A DNA stretch of 64,000 nt, taken from NCBI RefSeq assembly GCF_021227995.1, contig NZ_CP089301.1, positions 4,836,001 to 4,900,000 on the forward strand. The letters run 5' to 3'. The stretch comes from Novosphingobium kaempferiae. GTDB lineage: Bacteria; Pseudomonadota; Alphaproteobacteria; Sphingomonadales; Sphingomonadaceae. Below the pieces are notes generated by a model. The model did not search any database. It worked only from the letters and a program-made list of their open reading frames with translations, and had not been told where the DNA came from. Every line of letters starts with the position of its first letter. Positions within the stretch are counted from its first letter, which is position 1. Of this stretch, positions 34,805 through 43,789 are shown piece by piece. The position numbers were made by a program, and so were the translations under genes.

Positions 34805-35566
34805 TCAGGCGGCGCTCGACACGTCCTGCGTGGCCAGCCAGTCGTCGAATGTCGTCCATTGCAGATGGGCGTCTTCATCCGGCAGCAGGATGTCGTCGGT
34901 GAGCGGCGCACCGAAGTAAGTGCCGTGCGGGTCGGCTTCTATCCGCACGCTGCCGCCGGTCTTGCGAACGTATCGTGCGGCAAGCTCGTCGATGCGGAAG
35001 ATTTCCGGCCCGGCGATCTGATAGCGACCGTTGACGGGTGCGCCGGTCGCGAGATGGACCAGTGCATCGGCGACTTCCTGCGCGGCAATGGGCTGGAACA
35101 GAGCGTGCGGCAATCTGGCCACCCCACCGGTTGCCAACATCTGGATTATCATCGGAACCAGTTCGAAGAACTGGGCGGCATGAACCAGCGTATATGGGAC
35201 AGGAGCACTTCGCACATAGCTCTCCTGCGCGAGCTTCCCGGCGATGTAGCCGCTACCTGACAGGCGTTCGCTGTTGAGCACCGAAAGCGCGAGGTGATGG
35301 CGTACGCCTGCGCCGATCTCCGCAGTGAGGATGTTGCGGGCAGCGGTTTCGAAGAAGCTCACAGACGCATCGCGGTCCATCGCGACCTTGTTGGTCACAT
35401 CGATCACCACTTCTGCCCCTTCCAGAGCCGCTGCGAGGCCATCGCCTGAGATGATGTCCACGCCTGTGCCCGGCGATGCCGCAAGGACGCTATGCCCTAG
35501 AGCCTGAAGGCCCGAAACAACTCGCAAGCCGATCTGCCCCGTACCGCCGATAACCACGACGCGCAT
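34805..35566 (-). CDS. NAD(P)-binding NmrA-like oxidoreductase
   Basis: A 253-residue extended/atypical SDR with the N-terminal dinucleotide motif GGTGQIGLRVV, then VVIDVTNK and HHLALSVLNSERL, where the catalytic Tyr of true SDRs is not evident (SGYIAGKLAQE may serve). The family includes quinone reductases and redox sensors. It is first in the order NmrA-like, cupin, LysR on the minus strand. A copy of the 16-bp motif lies 79 bp upstream. Confidence 0.9.
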   Translation of the reverse strand: MRVVVIGGTGQIGLRVVSGLQALGHSVLAASPGTGVDIISGDGLAAALEGAEVVIDVTNKVAMDRDASVSFFETAARNILTAEIGAGVRHHLALSVLNSERLSGSGYIAGKLAQESYVRSAPVPYTLVHAAQFFELVPMIIQMLATGGVARLPHALFQPIAAQEVADALVHLATGAPVNGRYQIAGPEIFRIDELAARYVRKTGGSVRIEADPHGTYFGAPLTDDILLPDEDAHLQWTTFDDWLATQDVSSAA

Positions 35567-35644
35567 GACTTGTCTCCCGATTGGCCGTTACACACGCAGT
35601 GTTAGCTGGGCGGAGGTACTTAGCGGATCGTCGGGAGGTCACGT

Positions 35645-35660
35645 TTCGATCATACGAAGG
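35645..35660 (+). promoter_or_regulatory. Recurrent 16-bp motif TTCGATCATACGAAGG, copy 2
   Basis: Exact repeat of 30765-30780, placed in the divergent region between the NmrA-like gene and the Tat-signal hydrolase gene. Confidence 0.5.
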
Positions 35661-35819
35661 TCGAGGTTCGCAGCGCGGTCCTGCGCGGGTGCGACCTGCA
35701 CTTCAGGATAATGAAACTGGCCGATCGCGTGCTGAATGCTTTCCCGTAACCCGTCTATCCTCATCGACACCTTTGGGGCGGGACAATCGGGCCTTCAAGC
35801 CGATGGAGGAGTTTGCGCG

Positions 35820-36845
35820 ATGTCATTCCGGGGACATCATGATTGGCAATCCAGTCGTCGCCGATTTCTCGGGATGACAGGCTTGGCCGTTGCTTCGCTT
35901 CCTTTGCGCGCACGGGCGGCGCTCAAGCCATCTGCGAGCGCGCGGAGGCTGTCCGGGGTCAGGCAGATTCCTGCCGGCACGCTTTCAGTCGGCTATGTCG
36001 ACATGGGTCCGGCCGACGGTCAGCCGGTGCTCCTGCTGCATGGTTGGCCTTACGACATCCACAGTTTCGCCGATGTCGCGCCTGTCCTTGCACGGGCGGG
36101 GCTGCGGGTCATAATCCCGCACCTGCGCGGCTTCGGGACGACGCGGTTCCTGTCGGAGAAGACACCACGCAACGCGCAACAGGTGATGTTGGCGACCGAT
36201 GTGATCGGCCTGATGGATGCACTTCGGATCGATAGGGCGGTCATTGGCGGTTTCGACTGGGGCGCCCGTTCCGCGTGCATCGTTGCGGCGCTCTGGCCGG
36301 AGCGATGCTCGGGTCTCGTCTCCGTCAGCGGCTACCTGATCGGAAGCCGGATGGCTGGACAAGTGCCTCTCGCCCCCAAAGCCGAGCTTGCCTGGTGGTA
36401 TCAGTTCTACTTTACGACCGAGCGTGGGCGCGCCGGCTATGCGGCCAACTGCCGTGACTTCAACGAACTGATCTGGCGCCTGGCTTCACCGCGCTGGGCC
36501 TTCGACGCCGAGACTTATGCGCGTTCGGCGGAATCTTTCGACAATCCCGATCATGTCGCGGTGGTCATCCACAATTACCGCTGGCGCCTCTCGTTGGCCG
36601 AGGGCGATCCCAGCCTGCAACCGCTTGAAGACCGACTGGCTCGGTCGCCGACCATTTCCGTTCCCACCATAACGATGGAGGGCGATGCGAACGGTGCGCC
36701 GCATCCCGAACCCGATACCTACCGTGTACGCTTCACCGGCCCTTACGAGCACCGCCTGATCGGCGGCGGTATTGGCCACAATCTGCCGCAGGAAGCACCA
36801 GAGGAGTTTGCGCGGGCGGTCCTGAAGATCGCAGGCAAAGCCTGA
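35820..36845 (+). CDS. Epoxide hydrolase-like alpha/beta hydrolase with Tat signal
   Basis: A 341-residue hydrolase. The leader SSRRRFLGMTGLAVASLPL is a twin-arginine signal. The core has LLLHGWPYDIHSF (oxyanion), HLRGFGTTRF, the nucleophile elbow GGFDWGARSA with Asp as nucleophile, and the catalytic His in GGGIGHNLPQEAP. An Asp nucleophile points to epoxide hydrolase or dehalogenase chemistry rather than esterase. GGAGGAG lies 7-8 bases before ATG 35820. It is convergent with the AraC gene, with 2 bp between the stops. Confidence 0.9.
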   Translation: MSFRGHHDWQSSRRRFLGMTGLAVASLPLRARAALKPSASARRLSGVRQIPAGTLSVGYVDMGPADGQPVLLLHGWPYDIHSFADVAPVLARAGLRVIIPHLRGFGTTRFLSEKTPRNAQQVMLATDVIGLMDALRIDRAVIGGFDWGARSACIVAALWPERCSGLVSVSGYLIGSRMAGQVPLAPKAELAWWYQFYFTTERGRAGYAANCRDFNELIWRLASPRWAFDAETYARSAESFDNPDHVAVVIHNYRWRLSLAEGDPSLQPLEDRLARSPTISVPTITMEGDANGAPHPEPDTYRVRFTGPYEHRLIGGGIGHNLPQEAPEEFARAVLKIAGKA

Positions 36846-36847
36846 TG

Positions 36848-37789
36848 TCAGGCTGCGACCGGCTCGTCTCGTTGCGCCGATGCGACCCGATACCTTCCCG
36901 GAGAAACGCCGAACTTGCGCTTGAACGCCGCGCCGAATGCGCTGTCGGAGAGAAATCCGAGCGATCCCGCGACGGTGGATGCGGACTCCCGGCCGGACCG
37001 CAGGCGTGCTGCGGCGAGCGTGAGCCTCCAGCCCGCCGCATAGTCCACGGGAGCGACGCCGACCCGAGCCTTGAAACGTGCGGCGAAGGTCGAGCGGGAT
37101 TGCCGCGCGATGCCCGCGAGTTCCTCCAGTCGCCACTGTCGGGCCGGTTCCGCATGGATGGCGCGGATTGCCGCTGCCAACGGCGGGTCGGCGAGGGCCG
37201 CGATCCATCCCGGAGCATGGTCCCCGGCTTGCGCGAAATGGGCCCGCAGCGCGTGTATGAACATCAGGCGGAGGAGGTCGTCGCATGCCGTTCGCGATCC
37301 TGCGAGACCTTCCCGCCATTCGCGATCGAGTTGGTCGAGAAGCCAGGCGATCGGCGCGGCTGCCGTGGCGTCGGCGCTGACGACGAGGGTCGGAGGCAGC
37401 AGGTCGAGAACGGGCGAGGCGTCCGTCGCATCGAACGTGACGCTGCCGCCGAGTATCTCTACCTCGTTTCCCGATCCGTATCGTCCCTGCAGCGTGTTGT
37501 CCGCAAATGCGACCCTTGCGTCCACGGGATCGAGCGAGGGGTCGCTCGCAAGCGTGAATTCCGCCCGTTCCTTGATGACCACGCAGTCGCCGGGGCTAAG
37601 CCGTCGGCGCTCGTCCCCGGCGACCAGCCAGCAGTGCCCGTGGCGGACGACGTTGAACTTGCAGCTCTGCGGTCGAAAGCGGAGCGACCACTCGCCTCCG
37701 GCTTCCAGCCGCACCGAGCAGGCCGGTCTGGCCTGTACGACGGCCAGCAGGTCCGAAAGCGGATCGGACGGTGGATTCTGGATTATCAC
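36848..37789 (-). CDS. AraC family transcriptional regulator
   Basis: A 313-residue regulator: an N-terminal cupin-type ligand domain (RFRPQSCKFNVVRHGHCWLV ... LSPGDCVVIKERAEF) of the kind named Cupin_6, and a C-terminal double HTH (WRLEELAGIARQSRSTFAARFKARVGVAPVDY and STVAGSLGFLSDSAFGAAFKRKFGVSPGRYR). GTG 37789 matches the family start. Divergent by 60 bp from an SDR gene that it probably controls, a common arrangement for this AraC subgroup. Confidence 0.9.
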   Translation of the reverse strand: MIIQNPPSDPLSDLLAVVQARPACSVRLEAGGEWSLRFRPQSCKFNVVRHGHCWLVAGDERRRLSPGDCVVIKERAEFTLASDPSLDPVDARVAFADNTLQGRYGSGNEVEILGGSVTFDATDASPVLDLLPPTLVVSADATAAAPIAWLLDQLDREWREGLAGSRTACDDLLRLMFIHALRAHFAQAGDHAPGWIAALADPPLAAAIRAIHAEPARQWRLEELAGIARQSRSTFAARFKARVGVAPVDYAAGWRLTLAAARLRSGRESASTVAGSLGFLSDSAFGAAFKRKFGVSPGRYRVASAQRDEPVAA

Positions 37790-37849
37790 GACAGAAATTC
37801 CGACGATGGACGATGCTTCATCCGAATATTGTAAGGTAGATCGCGTGTC

Positions 37850-38809
37850 ATGACTACTCCCCAGACCCCCGTAAGCTCGGCCTTCGGCCCTGCATCCACC
37901 GCCGCCGATGTGATGCGCGGCGTCGACCTGACCGGCGCTACCGCAATCGTCACCGGAGGCTATTCGGGCATCGGCCTGATAACGACCGTTGCGCTCGCCG
38001 ATGCCGGGGCAAGCGTCGTCGTGCCGGCGCGTGACATGGCCAAGGCGCGGGCTGCGCTTGCGGGCCGCCTCGGCGTCGAGATTGCCGAGATGGACCTCGT
38101 TGATCCGCAGTCGATCGAGCGCTTTGCCGCCCGTTTCCTTGAGAGCGGGCGCGACCTTTCGATCCTGGTCAACAGCGCCGGGGTCATGGCGACGGCGCTT
38201 TTCCGCGATGCCGACGGCCACGAAGGGCAGTTCGCGGTCAACCACCTCGGCCACTTCCGCCTCACCTGCGCCTTGTGGCCTGCGATGCATGACGGTGCGC
38301 GCGTCGTTGCGGTGTCGTCACGCGGGCACCAGATCGCGCCGGTGGATTTCGACGACATCGACTTTCGCCATCGCGACTACGACAAATGGCAGGCCTACGG
38401 CCAGTCCAAGACCGCCAACGCCCTGTTCGCACGTGCCCTCGATCGTCGCGGAAAAGGGCAGGGTATCCGTGGGTTCTCGCTGCATCCGGGGCAGATCATC
38501 ACGGACTTGTCTCGGCATCTTTCTGCCGAGGAACTCGGCGCTTTCGATGCCTTCGATGCGCAGGGCAGGCCGAAGATAGACCCGGCAGCAGGCATGAAGA
38601 CCGTCGAGCAGGGCGCCGCCACGAGCCTGTGGTGCGCCACGAGCCCCGCGCTTGACGGCCTTGGCGGGGTCTATTGCGAGGATTGCGATATTGCCGCGAT
38701 CAACCGGCAGGAAGTCGGGCGGAAGGGCGTTGCGCCGTGGGCCGCCGACGATGAGGCGGCCGAACGGCTATGGGCGGTTTCCGAAGACTGGACCGGCAGG
38801 ACGATCTGA
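37850..38809 (+). CDS. SDR family oxidoreductase (retinol-dehydrogenase-like)
   Basis: A 319-residue SDR with TGGYSGIGLITTVALADAG, NSAGVMAT, the active-site Ser in VAVSSRGHQ and YGQSKTANALFA. The longer C-terminal half, with a GVYCEDCDIA segment, is typical of the WW-oxidoreductase/retinol-dehydrogenase-like bacterial SDRs. Divergent from the AraC regulator, which likely controls it. Substrate unknown. Confidence 0.92.
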   Translation: MTTPQTPVSSAFGPASTAADVMRGVDLTGATAIVTGGYSGIGLITTVALADAGASVVVPARDMAKARAALAGRLGVEIAEMDLVDPQSIERFAARFLESGRDLSILVNSAGVMATALFRDADGHEGQFAVNHLGHFRLTCALWPAMHDGARVVAVSSRGHQIAPVDFDDIDFRHRDYDKWQAYGQSKTANALFARALDRRGKGQGIRGFSLHPGQIITDLSRHLSAEELGAFDAFDAQGRPKIDPAAGMKTVEQGAATSLWCATSPALDGLGGVYCEDCDIAAINRQEVGRKGVAPWAADDEAAERLWAVSEDWTGRTI

Positions 38810-38821
38810 CGCGGCAACCAT

Positions 38822-38855
38822 GTACTGAACGGCACCTAAAGGTGCCTGACAGTAC
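38822..38855. terminator. Two-tier hairpin between convergent SDR genes
   Basis: GTACTG / CAGTAC outer arms and GGCACCT / AGGTGCC inner arms pair perfectly around an AA loop, with 3-base internal bulges. It lies exactly between two convergent genes, so it probably works in both directions. Confidence 0.7.
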
Positions 38856-38856
38856 T

Positions 38857-39606
38857 TCAGGCCAGCGTAAGGCCGCCATCAACCGCCAGATTGACGCCGG
38901 TGACGAAGCTGCTGTCGCTCGATGCCAGAAACAGCGCAGCCCTGGCGAGGTCGTCCGCCTGCCCCATCCGACCGAACGGGATCATGCCCGCCGACTGCTC
39001 CTCGATCTGCGGTGCGATTTCGGCGGGCAGGCCAAGCTTGCCGAGGATCGGGGTGTCGGTCGGGCCGGGGCTGAGGACGTTGACGCGGATGCAGCGTTCC
39101 TTGAGTTCCAGCGCCCAGTTGCGGGCGAAGGCTTCTATCGCCGCCTTGCTTCCGGCGTAGACGGCGTGGCCGTCGAGTACCTTGTGCGTCGCGATCGAAC
39201 TCATGAGGATGATCGAGCCGCCATCGTTCATCAGCGGCAGCATCTTCTGGACGCCGAAGAACGTGCCGCGCGTGTTGGCGAGGAACTGCATGTCGAAGTC
39301 GGCGGGGGTCACATCCACGCTCGACTGGATGCGGATGCCGCCCGCGTTCGCCACGTAGATGTCGGCGCGGCCGAAGCGCTCGGCGACGAGGGCGGTGACC
39401 CGGTCATGCGTGGCGAGGTCAGCGACGTTGCCGATGAGGCCGACGGCGCTGCTGCCGAGCCTTGCCACCGCCTCGGCCACCGCGTCCTCGCGGCGGCCGA
39501 CGATGACGACGCGGGCGCCGTTCTCGACGTAGATCTGCGCGGTGGCGAAGCCGATGCCGCTGTTGCCGCCGGTGATGATGGCGACTTGTCCTGAAAGCCT
39601 GCTCAT
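38857..39606 (-). CDS. SDR family oxidoreductase
   Basis: A 249-residue classical SDR: TGGNSGIGFATAQIYVENG, NAGGIRI, YAGSKAAIEAFARNWALE, and a FabG-like end SSFVTGVNLAVDGGLTLA. GGAGGT lies six bases before ATG 39606, which rules out the upstream in-frame ATG at 39618. It is divergent from a LysR gene 83 bp away that probably regulates it. Confidence 0.93.
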   Translation of the reverse strand: MSRLSGQVAIITGGNSGIGFATAQIYVENGARVVIVGRREDAVAEAVARLGSSAVGLIGNVADLATHDRVTALVAERFGRADIYVANAGGIRIQSSVDVTPADFDMQFLANTRGTFFGVQKMLPLMNDGGSIILMSSIATHKVLDGHAVYAGSKAAIEAFARNWALELKERCIRVNVLSPGPTDTPILGKLGLPAEIAPQIEEQSAGMIPFGRMGQADDLARAALFLASSDSSFVTGVNLAVDGGLTLA

Positions 39607-39689
39607 AGATACCTCCATGTTTGGAAGTGCAGATGATCCTTTCCAATCGGGCTCGTCAGACCTTCAAGGATGCCATCAGTTGTTCCATA

Positions 39690-40571
39690 ATGTCCGCCAT
39701 GGAAAGTCTCGGCATCTTCGTTCGCGTGGTGGAGGCGGGCTCGTTCACGGGGGCCGCCCGGATCATAGGGACCACGCCGTCCGCCGTCTCCAAGAGCATG
39801 GCCCGGCTGGAGGCGCGGCTCGGCTTTCGGCTGTTCCGGCGATCCACGCGGGCGTTCACCCTGACCGCCGAGGGCGAGCGCTATTTCGAGCGCGTTGCGC
39901 CGCTCGTCCGCGGGATCGAGCAGGCGGGCGAGGGGATCGGCGCCGGGACTGAGGCCTCGGGGCACTTGCGGCTCAGCATGCCCGCCGATTTCGGCAGGAT
40001 ACTGGTGAACGCGCTGACGGTCGGGTTCCATCAGCTGCACCCGAAGGTGCAGCTCGACCTCAGCCTGAGCGACCGCCACGTCGATCTGATCCGCGAAGGC
40101 TTCGATGCCGCGATCCGCGTCGGCCACGTCCCCGATACCGGCCTGATCGCGCGGCCGCTTGGTCGCCTGCCGATGGCGTTGGTGGCATCGCCGGACTATC
40201 TGGCCCGTCACGGCACGCCGACCTGCGTCGCCGATCTCGAAGCGCATGCGCATGTCCGCTACATGCTGGCCGGACGGGCATTCCCGCTGATGTTCGAGGC
40301 GGGGGAATTCCTGCCGCCGCGCGGCGTGCTGGATGCCGACAGCGGCGAGGCGCTGCGCATCGCCGCGCGCAACGGCCTTGGCATCACGCAGATCCTGAAG
40401 GCATCGGTGGCGGACGATCTCGCCTCCGGCCATCTGGTCGAGGTGTTGCCGCAGGTTCCGCTGGCGAGCGTGCCCGTGCAGGTGCTCCATGCCTATGCGC
40501 GCGCCGTGCCGGAAAGAGCGGCTGCACTGCTCCGCTTTCTTGGCAGCGCGATGGCGCGATGGACGGTGTGA
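39690..40571 (+). CDS. LysR family transcriptional regulator
   Basis: A 293-residue LysR protein: HTH FVRVVEAGSFTGAARIIGTTPSAVSKSMARLEARLG, then the co-inducer domain (GHLRLSMPADFGRI, FDAAIRVGHVPDTGLIARPLG). ATG 39690 and ATG 39699 are both possible. Divergent from the SDR gene at 38857-39606, the usual layout of a LysR regulator and its target. Confidence 0.92.
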   Translation: MSAMESLGIFVRVVEAGSFTGAARIIGTTPSAVSKSMARLEARLGFRLFRRSTRAFTLTAEGERYFERVAPLVRGIEQAGEGIGAGTEASGHLRLSMPADFGRILVNALTVGFHQLHPKVQLDLSLSDRHVDLIREGFDAAIRVGHVPDTGLIARPLGRLPMALVASPDYLARHGTPTCVADLEAHAHVRYMLAGRAFPLMFEAGEFLPPRGVLDADSGEALRIAARNGLGITQILKASVADDLASGHLVEVLPQVPLASVPVQVLHAYARAVPERAAALLRFLGSAMARWTV

Positions 40572-40717
40572 TCGCGGGCTTGCGATAAGGGCATGAATAC
40601 CGCGCGATTATCCGTAGTTCTTACGCAATAGTCCTATACTTTGCGGCTCCATCTGGTCACAGGTCGACACAGATCTTTTTGAGCGAATGCGCGGCGGCTG
40701 CGGAAAGGGGCGCCTGA

Positions 40718-43700
40718 GTGGGCATGGGCAAAGTGGCGGGAAGGCTGTTCAGGCGGATGGCGTTCCTGCTGGTCGCGATGCCCGCGCTGGCGCTGGGCGC
40801 GTCCGCGCCGGAGGCCGACGATCCGGTCTCCTCCGCCTTCGCCGCCTATACGCACCAGAAGTGGGGGCGGGAGCGCGAGGCGCCCAAGCAGATATATTCG
40901 GTGGCGCAGGGCAGGGACGGCTACCTCTGGCTGGCGACCGGACAGGGGCTGTACCGCTTCGACGGCGTCCGGTTTGAACGGCTGGCCGCGCCAATTCCCG
41001 ATCAGGGCGCGCCGTCCGCCGTCCTCGTCCGCCGCAATGGAGAAGTCTGGACGAACTACGCGGGATCGCACCGCTTCGCGGTCTATCGCGGCGGACGGCT
41101 GGCGATGCTGCCGCCATCGCCGGTCACGCACCGGATATCGGTGATGAAGGAGGGACCGGATGGTTCCGTCTGGGCGCTCAGCGACGCCGAGGACGACCCG
41201 CTGTTCCGTTTCCACGACGGACGCTGGACCGGTTACGGACGCCGGAGCGACATCCCTTCGGGCAATCCGTTCGACATCGCGATCACCGACGATGGCGTAG
41301 TGTGGCTGACCCATGCCGATGTCATCCTGAAGTCCGACGCCGAGGGCAGGCGCTTCGCGCCGTTCCGGAAGCATGACGACACGATCGCACGGCTGGCGAT
41401 CGATCCGCAGGGGCGGGTCTGGCTCAGCGATCGGGACGGCAGCCGCCCGATCACCGGCGAGAAAGGCGCGGGCACACCGCCGCCGCTGCGCTTCGCCTAT
41501 GCGACCGATCGCCCCCAGATCCACGGCTTCACGATGTTCGACCGTGCGGGCAATTTCTGGATGGCGACCGAGTATCGCGGCGTCCAGCGCATCACGCGCC
41601 CCGATCCGCGCGGTGCCGCCGGCGCGGCGGAAGCCTCCACAGCCGTGGAGCGCTTCACGACGCAGAACGGCCTGACGTCCAACATCACCAATCGTCCGTT
41701 TCAGGACATGGAAGGCAATATCTGGGTCGGCACCGAGAAGGGGATCGACCGCTTTCGTCGAGCCTCGGTGGTGTCCGAGCCGAAGCTGGACGATCCGCTC
41801 GTCTTCGGCGACCTGCTCCTGGCGGCGCGGGACGGCAGCGTCTTCATCGCGGAGGCGAGGAACATCTACCGGGTCAGGCCCGGCGGGCGGCCCGAATTTA
41901 TCCTGTCGTCGCAGGCCCGGCCCGTCACGATGTGCGAGGCGCCGAACGGCGATGTGTGGATCACGCTGTTCAGGGACGTGGTGGTGTGGCGCGGCGGACG
42001 GGTCGTCGGGCACCGGCCGTCGCTGCCCACCGACGTCACCGTCTACGACTGCGCCTTCGACGCGCGGGGCGATTACTGGATCAGCGTGGCGCGGGGCGGG
42101 CTGTTCCGCCTGCGCGGCCATCGCTGGGAGCGGATGTTCGGCGAAACCGGGCCGGACTTCCGTCCGCGCTCGATGATCGCCGATCCGCAGGGGACGATGA
42201 CCGTCCAGTGGAGCTACCGCACATTGCGGCACATGCTGCCGGGCGGCCCGCAGGACGTGCCGATTCCCTTCCGGATACAGGATCCGCAGTCGGTCACGCT
42301 CTATGCCGCAACATCGCGTCCGGGCGGGGCGAGCCTCTATGTCGGCGGTCCCGCCGGGGTGGCGCGGCGCGTCGGAACGCGGTGGCAGCGGCTGGGCCGG
42401 GATCGCGTCCCCGAACTCGCCGACGTCAACGGCATCGTCGTGACCCCGGACGGCGATCACTGGTTCGCGGGCAGCGCGGGCGTGATCCGCATCGCTGCGG
42501 CGGAAGCGCAGGCGGCTTTCACGACCGCGGGCTATCGGCCGAAGTTTGAGCGGTTCGACGAGGATTCCGGCCTCATCAGCATGCCGCACGATCACAGCCG
42601 CCACGCCATCGTGCAGGGGGGCGACGGCCGCATCTGGATCGCCACGCAGGCGGGCACCGTCTGGATCGACCCGGCGCGGCTGACCCGCAATCCGTTCCCG
42701 CCGAAGCTGTCGATCCGCGGCGTGCGCGTCGGCCGGAAATTCTATCGCGACCCGCGCCATGTCCGGCTGCCTGCCGGGCAGGGCGATCTGGAAATCGACT
42801 TCGCGGTGCTCAGCCTGTCCAACCCCGACCGCACGCAGGCGCAGTACCGGATGGAGGGGCAGGACGAGGGCTGGATCGCAGCGGGCCATCGGCGCGAGGC
42901 GTTCTATACCAATCTCGCGCCGGGCACCTACCGCTTCACCGTCATCGCGACGAACGAGGACGGCGTTGCGAACCTCAAGGGCGCCTCGGTCGAGATCGAG
43001 ATTACGCCGACTTTCGTGCAGTCCATCTGGTTCCGCATCGGGCTGGTCGTCGCGCTGGCGCTGATCGTCTGGCTGCTGCTGGCGCTGCGCTCCGCACAGG
43101 TCGCCGCGCGGATGCGCAACCGGCTCGAACAGCGCCTGATGGAGCGCGAGACCGTGGCGCGCGACCTGCACGATACGCTGCTGCAGGGCGTGCAGGGGCT
43201 CATGTTCCGCATCCAAGCCGTCGCCAATCGCCTGCGCGCGGAGAGCCCGGAACGCCGCTCGCTCGACGAGGCGCTGGATCGGGCGGACGATCTCGTCTCG
43301 AAGGGGCGCGACAGCCTCCGCGACATCCGCGCGCGGGACAGCGCGGCGGACTTGCGCAGAACCCTGCAGGCCTCGGTCGACGACGCGCTGATCGGCAGCG
43401 CCGTCGACGTGCGGATCAGCGAACTCGGCCCGATCCGGGTGATCCATCCGCTCGCACTCGCCGAAATCGGGGCCATCGTCGGCGAGGCGCTGTTCAACAT
43501 CGGCCGTCATGCAGACGCGCGCACGGTTGAGATCGTCGCCTCCTACGGCCGCAGAACCTTCCGCCTCAAGGTGCAGGACGACGGCCGGGGCATCCCTGCC
43601 GAAGTTCTGGAGAGCGGCCGGAGGGAGGGGCACTTCGGCCTCGTCGGCATGAGGGAGCGGGCGCGCACGATCGGCGGTACGCTGCGGGTGGCAAGCCCGG

Positions 43701-43789
43701 CGGCCCGGGGCACCGAAGTGGTGCTCGATATCCCCGGCGCGGTGGCCTACGAACGGCGGGCACGCCGGCGCTGGTGGCCGCGCTCCTAG
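40718..43789 (+). CDS. Large beta-propeller sensor histidine kinase (Reg_prop / Y_Y_Y / HisKA_3)
   Basis: A 1023-residue sensor. A signal peptide (about 1-27) is followed by a periplasmic propeller built of repeats such as YLWLATGQGLYRFDG, NIWVGTEKGIDRFR and RIWIATQAGTVWID (about 40-690). A Y_Y_Y domain (YRMEGQDEGWIAAG, about 700-765), one membrane helix (about 769-790), the HisKA_3 phosphoacceptor His818 in VARDLHDTLLQGVQGL, and an HATPase domain (DDGRGIP, GHFGLVGMRERA) follow. In Bacteroidota and sphingomonads such sensors often detect polysaccharide fragments; the ligand here is unknown. GTG 40718 fits the GGAAAGGGG site best. Its stop overlaps that of its likely response regulator. Confidence 0.93.
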   Translation: MGMGKVAGRLFRRMAFLLVAMPALALGASAPEADDPVSSAFAAYTHQKWGREREAPKQIYSVAQGRDGYLWLATGQGLYRFDGVRFERLAAPIPDQGAPSAVLVRRNGEVWTNYAGSHRFAVYRGGRLAMLPPSPVTHRISVMKEGPDGSVWALSDAEDDPLFRFHDGRWTGYGRRSDIPSGNPFDIAITDDGVVWLTHADVILKSDAEGRRFAPFRKHDDTIARLAIDPQGRVWLSDRDGSRPITGEKGAGTPPPLRFAYATDRPQIHGFTMFDRAGNFWMATEYRGVQRITRPDPRGAAGAAEASTAVERFTTQNGLTSNITNRPFQDMEGNIWVGTEKGIDRFRRASVVSEPKLDDPLVFGDLLLAARDGSVFIAEARNIYRVRPGGRPEFILSSQARPVTMCEAPNGDVWITLFRDVVVWRGGRVVGHRPSLPTDVTVYDCAFDARGDYWISVARGGLFRLRGHRWERMFGETGPDFRPRSMIADPQGTMTVQWSYRTLRHMLPGGPQDVPIPFRIQDPQSVTLYAATSRPGGASLYVGGPAGVARRVGTRWQRLGRDRVPELADVNGIVVTPDGDHWFAGSAGVIRIAAAEAQAAFTTAGYRPKFERFDEDSGLISMPHDHSRHAIVQGGDGRIWIATQAGTVWIDPARLTRNPFPPKLSIRGVRVGRKFYRDPRHVRLPAGQGDLEIDFAVLSLSNPDRTQAQYRMEGQDEGWIAAGHRREAFYTNLAPGTYRFTVIATNEDGVANLKGASVEIEITPTFVQSIWFRIGLVVALALIVWLLLALRSAQVAARMRNRLEQRLMERETVARDLHDTLLQGVQGLMFRIQAVANRLRAESPERRSLDEALDRADDLVSKGRDSLRDIRARDSAADLRRTLQASVDDALIGSAVDVRISELGPIRVIHPLALAEIGAIVGEALFNIGRHADARTVEIVASYGRRTFRLKVQDDGRGIPAEVLESGRREGHFGLVGMRERARTIGGTLRVASPAARGTEVVLDIPGAVAYERRARRRWWPRS

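Noticed and set aside
40634..43633. Open frame of 999 codons on the minus strand
   Set aside because: Antisense to the propeller kinase; its Arg/Asp/His-rich composition is a mirror of the real gene, with no domain.
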